DNA of 64,000 bases. It comes from Hermatobates lingyangjiaoensis (taxonomy: Eukaryota; Arthropoda; Insecta; Hemiptera; Hermatobatidae). Positions within the stretch are counted from its first letter, which is position 1, and each line of letters opens with the position of its first letter. A model generated the notes under the pieces. The model searched no databases. It worked only from the letters and a program-made list of their open reading frames with translations, and was not told where the DNA came from. A program made the position numbers and the translations under genes. This document shows, piece after piece, positions 56,077 to 64,000 of the stretch. The stretch is from contig JAPFBL010000008.1 in assembly GCA_026182355.1 (NCBI GenBank), forward strand, positions 1,737,501 through 1,801,500, written 5' to 3'.

Positions 56077-58102
56077 CTGAAAACCCCAAGCAACATTAAA
56101 TACTCAACATGAAACATACACTGAATAACGTATTCATCAACCATAATAACGGTGATTTCCCATCTGTTTGTTTATCCCATAACCATACATTTTCTACAAG
56201 ATGTTTATCGTTGTTTGCTTCCCAACTCCTACACTCATAAGCTTTTACCTTTCAGTGCTGCTCTAGAGGCAAAAATATTGCTCATTTATTATTTAGCACC
56301 TATTTTAGAAATCGCCAAACCATATTACGAATTATATTATATAAGTGTGAGCATGGGACATCAAAAACTCAATAAGGCTAGCTAAATAATTTACGATGGT
56401 AAAAAAATAATTACATACAACATAGTTCAAATTTTAATCAATCAATCTTTTTACATTGATAAATAAGTTTATCAGCTAACGGTTAAAATTATGATATTTA
56501 CCAAATGAGATAGCCAATCACCAAATCAAACAAGAAACTATATCTCGGAAGTCAGATTTGTAGCACTGACTGAACGATATGAATGTTTTTACTCATAGGA
56601 TTACTTTAGAAAAGAGAAGTTGGCAATGTTACGGAAAGCATTAGCAATAAACAGCTGTAATAGTAAGTAGTTGATTATTGTGTCTAATTGTTTCACTTAT
56701 CATTTGACAGGAATTACAAAAACAGCGTCAACTACGGCAGATATTATAAATCATTATTTAATTAAACCTCGTATTTTTGTGGAACTTATTGTATTTGAAA
56801 TTATGTAAGTGGTTACGAATTTTTTGGAATACGCAACCAATCATTTGAAATGCACATTTATAATCCTTCAATGAAATTAGAATATGGATTATTTCAATTG
56901 ATAATTAATTAGTAATTCATATGCTGATAATTATTACAAATTACTTTTAATTATATTTATCACTACGATAAAAAATAATTGTTACAGAAAACAAAGCCAG
57001 TTCAGGTAAAATTTAATGATTTGCTATTTTATTATATCATATCTTTTCAAATAACTCACAGTTTATGAACTTTTTAACGGAAATTCATCAAATTATAGCA
57101 ATAATAAATATTTGAAGCATATGGAAAAGCGAGAGAAATGGGAAAAAACAGGGTTCAGTTCTAAACAAAGGACAATATATATCATAATTTTCGTTAAAAT
57201 CTGTCAACTGGTGAAGCAGGCCTCTGTTTAAAGCCTACATACCAACAATAAAGCTTGACATTGCTAAAAAAATATCAGAAATGAACTCAGGCGACTTTAA
57301 AGGTTAGAAATACACCAAAATGCTCAACATTTATATTTTGTTCATCATCACAATGCCTTATTTACAGTGAAATATTCAAATAAAATGAATTCATTATGGA
57401 TCGATACTATTATCTATAAAAACTAAAGAGGAAAAAGACGAAAAGGCCGTAATCATGAACTGATGATGAAAGAACGGTGGTGAATGATAGAGCGAGTGAG
57501 GGGAAGGGGTTAAATGATAAAAATGGAGTGAGAGAGAGAGAGAGAGAGAGAGAGTGAGAGAGAGGTAAACAAAATGAGTGACAAATATAGTGATATGCAG
57601 AGAGATAGATAGATATATAAAGAGGGAGGGGGAGAAAGAGACATAGAGAAGTAAGCAAAATGAGTATTAAACAAAATGAGAAGCAGGGAGAGAGAGAAGG
57701 AGAGGGAAAGAGTGGAAAGGATTAAATGATAATGTTGCAATGAGGGAGGGAGTGAGGGAGAGAGAGAAAGAAAGAAAGAGAGAGAGAGAGTGAGAGAGAG
57801 AGAGAGAGAGGGAGGGAGGGAGAGGGAGAAGGTGGTAAACGAAATGAGTAACACATAAAGATTGCGGTATAGAAAGAGAAAGAGAAAGAGAAAGAGAGAG
57901 AGAGAGATAAAGAGAAAGAGAAAGAGAAAGAGAGAGGGAAAGAGAAAGAGAAAGAGAGAGAGAGAGAGACAGAGAGAAAGAGAAAGAGAGAGAGAGAGAT
58001 AAAGAGAAAGAGAAAGAGAAAGAGAGAGGGAAAGAGAAAGAGAAAGAGATAGAGAGAGAGAGAGAAAGAGAGAGATAGAGAGAGAGAGAGAAAGAGAGAG
58101 AT

Positions 58103-58135
<33 letters not shown>

Positions 58136-58143
58136 CAGAGAGA

Positions 58144-58219
<76 letters not shown>

Positions 58220-60230
58220 AGAAAGAGAAAGAGAGAGAGTGAGAGAGAGAGAGTGAAGAGAGAGAGAAAGAGAGAGATAGAGAAAGAGAGAGATAGAGAG
58301 AGAGAGAAAGAGAGAGAGAGAGAGTATGACATTAATATACTATAATAATTATATAGAGTATAGAGTGAGATTAATAGGAGGCAGCAAGAGAAAGAACTTC
58401 CAAATAAGCTAATACCTATCGTTTCAGACATCTCTAAATTTTCATACCCAAATCTGAGCAAATAAAATGCCTTAAATTCTAAATACAAACGATAATGTAG
58501 TGTTACAAATAATAATGTTGAAGAATTTTTACATACTCTGTCAAAACATAATACCTTAAGAGTAAGAACTTTCAGACACAGAGACAGCTAATAATATTCT
58601 AATAGCTTTCTGCTTAAAGTCGGCTACTGAAGAAAAAAAAAAACCTTGACTCACATCGCACTTGTTAAGTCAAGTGTGTAAAAAAAAATATCTCATAAGC
58701 TAGAAAATAAAATATATATGGAGAGGAATCTGTTTGATTCTATATAATGAGACGAGTGGAAATGAAGCAAAATCAATAAAAATCTTAACCTCTGGTACGA
58801 ATTTTAATTAGTAAAGAATCTCAGTAATTACTGAGTTTCATCTACTCAGTCTAATTAATTAAAAGGAGATTTATTAACATTGATTCAGATAAATTTAAAT
58901 ATATTCCCTCTTGTAACTATTCTTGAAAGTAGTGGCTCAATATTTCAAATGTAATAATTTATTTAAACATTTCTTGATTTATATTTTTATAAATAATTCT
59001 AGTTGGAATGAAACGTCACTCAAGGATTATAATTATGTCCCTCTAAAGAATGACAATAGATTAGTTGACTGCTATGTTTGCCTTCAGTGCCCACACTTAT
59101 TGATCTTTACTTTCAGATCTTTTTTAATGACAAGGTGTGTGTTTGTACTGTTAATTTGCGCCAGTTACCTGCAGGGGAACCAATATGAGCTGACCTCTGA
59201 CTTATCTTGTAGGGGAGGAATTCGAAATCTGATTATTATCTCTTAAGGCGAGACTGACTCCCTCAACCAATTAATCCCTCAAGAAATGCCTGCACGTAAA
59301 TCACTATAGTTCTTTTGAGTATTTAGGGTAGTGATATGCGACATAAACAGTTTTATTGTAAAAGGGTTTATAGTTTCTTCTGATAGATAGTTCGTTTGAT
59401 AAAAAAATATTTCACAGGTTGCCATTTCATTGAAAAGTAAAATGGCAGCTAGAAATATAAAGTAAATATAATAGTAAAAAAATAATGCTATATATATTGT
59501 ATACAGTCATCTCAATGGAAACTCAGTCATCTTATAATTTAAAATCACTTCATATTCTTAATTGTTTTATGTCTCTATCAACTATAAATACAATGAAGCT
59601 AACGCATATAATCAAAGAGTGCCATATTTGTATGACACCAGCAATATACTCAGTATGTTTGTCCTATATAGAGTGTTTGAATACAATTTAAAAGATTTTT
59701 CTGTTCTCTGGTCTCATGTACCTTCTTGTTCACAAAAAACTAAGTTTTTTCTGTAAAACAGAGAACAATGACAACCAGAGACATTACCAACAATCAAATC
59801 TTAAGCTATCAATATTCATTTTTAAGATAAAATTAACAAAAGGCATTAAAGGCAATAACAAAACTTAGCAAACCAAAATTGAGTTAATTAAAATATTAAA
59901 TTTTAAGATTTTTAGGATTAAAAGTACCAATGAAGTTTAAAGGAAATTAAAAAAAAAACTATAAGTTTACACTTGAGCAGATGTTTATAGGCAATCGGTT
60001 AAATGTAATAATTATCTATAATTAGGCTACCTATCACAAATTTGTGATGGTAATTATAGCACTCAACAATGAATGATAAGTAACGAGTGAAGTAGCAACA
60101 ATCATTGATTACTTGGAATGAAAAGGATAAGAGACGCGATCTGATACGTTTTCTATGGGGTGTGGTAATGTCGACATACAGACAATGATTTCTTAGTTAC
60201 TGCTATATATTTGTTTTGGCTACCATTTGC
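56077..60230 (-). other. Presumed upstream intron of the klingon-like gene
   Basis: Precedes the TTTTCAG acceptor at 56077. No exon carrying the missing first half of the Ig domain was found up to the right edge. The region 56100-57470 is plain AT-rich DNA, 57480-58326 is the GA array, and 58330-60230 shows nothing I can name. Confidence 0.55.
57480..58326 (+). repeat. Very long GA-rich array with higher-order structure
   Basis: From 57840 to 58326 it is GA with regular GAAA and GATA interruptions. From 57480 to 57840 it also contains a longer unit: AAATGATAAxxxTGxAxTGAG near 57510 and 57725, and GTAAxCxAAATGAGT near 57564, 57651 and 57835. The minus-strand frames rich in Ser/Leu are repeat artefacts. 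Confidence 0.9.
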
Positions 60231-60870
60231 TAGAAACTCCGCCAACTTGGAGCTATAGGCTCAGCCTGTCAAAACCCATGAACAAGAGGGAGTGATAGAG
60301 GAGTAACAACTGTTTAAAAAACCATTGTTCAGCTGACTCGGCTGATACTACCTTGTGAGGCCACCTGTGCAGAGTTATGCACAAAGAGGAGTTGACACTT
60401 GGTATACAACTACCTAAGGGAAGGCGACTCCTACAGGAGTAGCTTTAGTCTACCAGGTTGGGGGTTATGCGAGGGGCTATTTATTATTGTTATTGTTTAA
60501 ACCGATCCCCTAGCTAGTAATAACGTCAGCCGTTTACGGCTTATTGTTTGATCGCGATTCTACAGATTCTACATTGGGAGTCCTAACTTTTATCAAACTG
60601 AAGTGCATTTCGAATAGGGATCTTTAATGAGTACCTGACATCGTACAGGCTCAGGACCGATGGCTTAACGTCCTCTCCGAGGGACGAGATACGAAGATTT
60701 ATTCACTACCCGTGTGAATAAATCGAGGGTCAGGTGGGGATCCAACCCCGGACTACCAGCCCAGAGGCGAGTATGTTAATCACTGAGCTAACTTGGCCCT
60801 AATGCGAGGGGCCAACACCGTACATCGTTAAGATAGCTTGTGGCAAAACGAAACAAAACCTTTCATGTTT
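60231..60870 (+). mobile_element. LINE 5'UTR-like sequence interrupted by a SINE
   Basis: Contains CTACCAGGTTGGGGGTTATG, GCGAGGGGC and then, after the SINE, CCAACACCGTACATCGTTAA. This resembles the 5' leader upstream of the endonuclease ORF in several arthropod non-LTR elements, from memory. No ORF follows within the window. The SINE at 60478-60801 splits it and duplicates ATGCGAGGGGC. Confidence 0.4.
60478..60801 (-). mobile_element. Full-length tRNA-derived SINE with 11-bp target-site duplication
   Basis: Minus strand: tRNA-like head with A box TTAGCTCAGTGATTAA and B box GGGGTTGGATCC, the fixed block GATTTATTCAC...GAATAAATC, a body ending in GACGTTATTACTAGC, and a tail AACAATAACAATAATAAATA. 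ATGCGAGGGGC is present at 60467-60477 and 60802-60812. The head derives from a tRNA with pol III internal promoter; mobilisation would be by a LINE. Confidence 0.85.
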
Positions 60871-62139
60871 CCTTCTGAGAATAAAACATGGAAAATACGA
60901 ATGATTCATAAGAGGTCTTCTGCAATTATAAATAATCAATTCGTTAGATATTATATTTTTCTCATTGCACTTTATTCTAAATAATACGTTCCTGTAGTTG
61001 TTGGTACTTAATTAATTAAAATATAAAATATTTTAATTGAGATTATTATCGGAGATTTGAAGTGAAATTTACGTCTAATATCACATATTTTGAGCTCTAT
61101 ATAAGTTTGGTAATTCAAGATAGTCTCGTATCTAGTTGTGATCACAATCAGATTACGAGGGTCAAGTTATCAACAGTTGTCAAAATCACAGCAATAAATC
61201 TGAAAGCTCATCTTAGATGTGATTACCAATCTTGAAACAAAGTCGACCAAGAACAAAGTGATCGATTGAAGAGCAGGCACAATACAAGTCTTGTGGGATG
61301 ATTGGCTGAGAAAGAGAAATTGTTTGGAGGACACCAGAGACTCGGGCGCATTTCTCATTACCAGATGAAACATTAAAGCAGGCGACATGTCGGTGCGAAG
61401 GGACATATCCCTAGGGCGTCCAAGTCGACCGACACGCTACTCTTCTTCATCCATCTACACATCATCCAGCTTTCTTTCTATAGTTTTTTTTCTTTTTTAT
61501 CAAGATTCCAATTATTATGGTAGGAAAAGATTATTCTTTTCTCTTCTTATGCATCTACTAAAAATGTTGGAGCAGTTATATTCTTCAATTTTTATTGTAA
61601 GAGAAATGTTAGGATACATTTTTAAAAAAGCTATGTTATAAGTAATATGCTCATCCATATAGAGCAAACTGTGTTGTCAGAATAACACCTAAACAAATTA
61701 TACAAACAAATAAAACTACATCTGAGTAATGTATTGTAAATATTTGACAATTCTGATTAATATAATAAGTGTTAAGGCTAACACAGAAAGGTGGTAGTAG
61801 AAAATCTGTTAATTTAAATAAAAAATACTAAGGAATAATATTCTAATCGCTTTGTTGTGCGGTTTTGTGTTCATAGTAGTACATATATAAATACATAAAC
61901 TGAATTCTCAGAAAGAACACATAAAAGGGATCTTAAACACTCAATACTATCATTAGGTAGTAGATGATAACCGAAGACAAGTAAGGACTGAAGTGAAGTC
62001 TCCTTGAAGAGCCCCTCAATCAGTGTAGCTAACTTACAGACGGGGTAGTAATGGAGTGATTAAGCGCCTCTTATAGCCTCTAACACTCAACTCCGACTTT
62101 CGGCCTTCACGAGGCTACCCTGTTAACCTGCTATATGCA

Positions 62140-62560
62140 GGGACAAACGAAAGAGGAGGAGTTGGAACCTTCCACAAGTCTTCCCACCTGAGGACCCGAA
62201 GAAAACCCTCCCGAAGAAGGAGAAAGGAAGTTACTTTCTCCCGAAACATAGGGAGCCTGAATGGACATTATCAATAATGGTTTGTGCAGATTCTGCAAAG
62301 AGGAAGAAACACCGTGGCACCTGCTGATAAATTGTAAGTCAACTTTGCTGCAGAGAGGCAGGTGCTTTGGGACACTCAACAAACCATAGAAAAACTTTTA
62401 CTGCTGGAACCAGCAAAACTGCTGAGCTTCTTGGAGGCGTTGAAGCAAACTGCTGAGGTACTTTAGTACAGAAGAGGGAAAGTACAATAGTTTTTTTTTT
62501 TAAGATGCAGTGCTATAGTCACCCTCAAATAATAATAATAATAATAATAATAATAAACGT
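62140..62560 (+). pseudogene. LINE (non-LTR retrotransposon) 3' end fragment
   Basis: Around 62268-62390 the plus strand reads NNGLCRFCKEEEETPWHLL, INCKSTLLQRGRCFG, the Cys-x2-Cys...His...Cys block that follows the RNase H region at the C-terminus of several arthropod non-LTR elements. It is followed by a short 3'UTR with GATGCAGTGCTATAGTCACC and a tail of ATA repeats (62527-62555). Upstream codons are frameshifted. The same 3' end occurs on the minus strand at 31413-31462. Confidence 0.65.
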
Positions 62561-62769
62561 ACAGACAGAGGGGAGTAAGGATGAATAGAGTAAATAATAA
62601 CAACATTAAATTTATAATAAAGAAATTTTAACAAATATAGTCTTTTTAAACAGTTTTGTTTATTTATTTTTCATTTTGGTTCGTTTTTTACTAACGTTTA
62701 TTTATTTTTACGATTCTATTTTTTATTATTAATTTTTTTTATTATTTATTTTTATTTCCATCTTCCGTT

Positions 62770-63275
62770 TATAAGCTGGCTACGCTGATTGAGTACTCCT
62801 TCTGTAAGACTTTACTTGGTCGTCACTTGTCTGTGGAGCGACTACAGTTATTCCACCTGATGACGAGACAATCGAAATATGAAAGAGTAAGTTTTTGTGA
62901 TCTCTTTCATGTGTTTTTCTGTGAATTTAGTTTGCAAAATCTTTCGTTTTATTACTATATATATATATATATATATAAATATATATACAAACATATATAT
63001 AATATATATACAAACATACAAATATATATATATATATATTATATATATATATATATTATATAAAGGAGTCGTTATCAGCCTTTGGAGCGATTCACTTCTT
63101 TTCCTGAAGACGAGGACATCGAAATATAGTAGTGAGTTCAGTAGTTTCCTTTCTATGTGTTCTTTTTTAAATTCTGGATTTATAAATAAAATATATTATA
63201 TTAAAATAGATAATTATATAATGTTTTAATATTAATAAAAATATACTTAAGAAACGGTCCAGCGGACTTTTTTAA
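62770..63275. mobile_element. PLE leader modules around a long TA array
   Basis: Plus-strand modules at 62861-62956 (CCTGATGACGAGAC, AATCGAAATATG) and 63101-63170 (CCTGAAGACGAGGAC, ATCGAAATATAGTAGTGAG) flank a TA array at 62957-63062. An AAACGGTCCAGCGGACTTTT block at 63252-63272 matches 55388-55410, where it is joined to an FLNKI-like PLE peptide. No intact reading frame is present. Confidence 0.5.
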
Positions 63276-64000
63276 TAATTTTGATATATATATAATATAA
63301 TATATTTATTAACTATATAATTATATTGATAAAAACTTAACTTTAATTCTTATTTAAAATATAACAATAATTAGTAGAAACTTGCTTCCTGTTGAGTTTT
63401 CCTGCCTTCTTAAATAACGTCTTAGTTATTGCATCTAAACTAGATAACATACTTCTTACTGTCAACTCTTTGATAAGGCCACATTCGGACGAAAATGATT
63501 CTTTGATGTTGACTTCACCTTCGACTTTTGACTTTGATTCTAACTTTAACTTCGACTGTTGCTCCAAAAAAGAAATCAAGGAATCTGAATCGATTAACAA
63601 GAAAATAGAATTTAACGATTCCGACTCATTAAGAGTTATTTACTCTAACACTTTATTTCACTCAACAGAGGTATTTATTACTCCAATGATAAGAATTTAA
63701 CTAATTCTTAACGTGAGTCTGTGGCATGGAAGGTAAATAAAGTCTCTTACCTTCATACACAGACAAGAGTATCTTTAAAAACAAAATCCCGTTAATATTT
63801 GCACCGAATGCAAAGCGTGCGCAATAGTTAGGAATTTTAATTATTAAATACTTTTGTTCTAAACAATACATATTACTTTGCAAAGAAAACATTGGTCATT
63901 CAGTGACATTCTGACTGTTTCCAGTAAATCTCAGAGGAGTTGTTAAGTTTATTCTTTCTACTTCCCCATTGATTTCAAATACGTCTGGCATTCACCTAAA

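Larger units (their letters stand above)
60871..64000 (-). other. Right-hand flank, intronic, with LINE and PLE fragments
   Basis: Besides the LINE fragment and PLE modules listed, 60871-62139 and 63276-64000 show no recognisable gene. A pair of overlapping opposite-strand frames at 63343-63700 has biased Ser/Asp/Lys composition but no family resemblance. Confidence 0.5.

Noticed and set aside
57667..58488. 273-codon minus-strand open frame rich in Leu and Ser
   Set aside because: It is the translation of the GA/CT array; any uninterrupted repeat of this kind is open in several frames. No start context, family or codon support.
59130..59246. Frame beginning like a signal peptide (MTRCVFVLLICASYLQGNQY)
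   Set aside because: On the opposite strand to the host gene, short, no downstream domain and no splice partner seen.
63343..63700. Opposed 85- and 102-codon frames rich in Ser/Asp/Lys
   Set aside because: Each is the shadow of the other; neither shows a recognisable domain.

Overview
This is AT-rich, repeat-dense animal nuclear DNA. It is most probably from an arthropod with a large genome; a chelicerate or crustacean would fit, but the sequence does not settle it. Supports are canonical GT-AG introns of 23-26 kb, an Ig-superfamily adhesion gene of arthropod klingon type, an arthropod-looking ribosomal protein L27A copy, many tRNA-derived SINEs, and abundant Penelope-like elements (PLEs). 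There is no bacterial or viral gene organisation.

The only host gene I can support runs on the minus strand across most of the window. Three exons (55876-56076, 29459-29580, 5965-6112) join in phase. They encode the second half of one Ig domain and all of the next, in a klingon/wrapper-like cell-adhesion protein. The first and last exons lie outside the window, so positions 1-5964 and 56077-64000 are presumably intron too. Everything else sits in introns.

The introns are filled with mobile DNA. There are about 13 tRNA-derived SINE copies, one with an 11-bp target-site duplication inside a LINE-5'UTR-like sequence and one split by a Tc1/mariner-type element. There are two mariner-type remnants, one hAT-type MITE with an 8-bp duplication, LINE 3' ends tailed by ATA repeats, and three PLE 3' coding ends (one RT plus GIY-YIG, two GIY-YIG only). 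Tandem repeats include a 77-bp, a 20-bp and a roughly 133-bp SINE-head-like satellite, plus very long GA and TA arrays.

The most interesting layer is a set of short PLE-derived modules. Each has a hammerhead-ribozyme-like core (CUGANGA, helix II, GAAA) with a palindromic helix III, often runs into the first codons of the PLE reading frame, and ends at a TA microsatellite. Many form head-to-head inverted pairs, including a gapless 275-bp palindrome at 7931-8519. One inverted pair flanks an intact, intronless RPL27A retrocopy (46953-47396), which suggests capture of a host mRNA by the PLE machinery.
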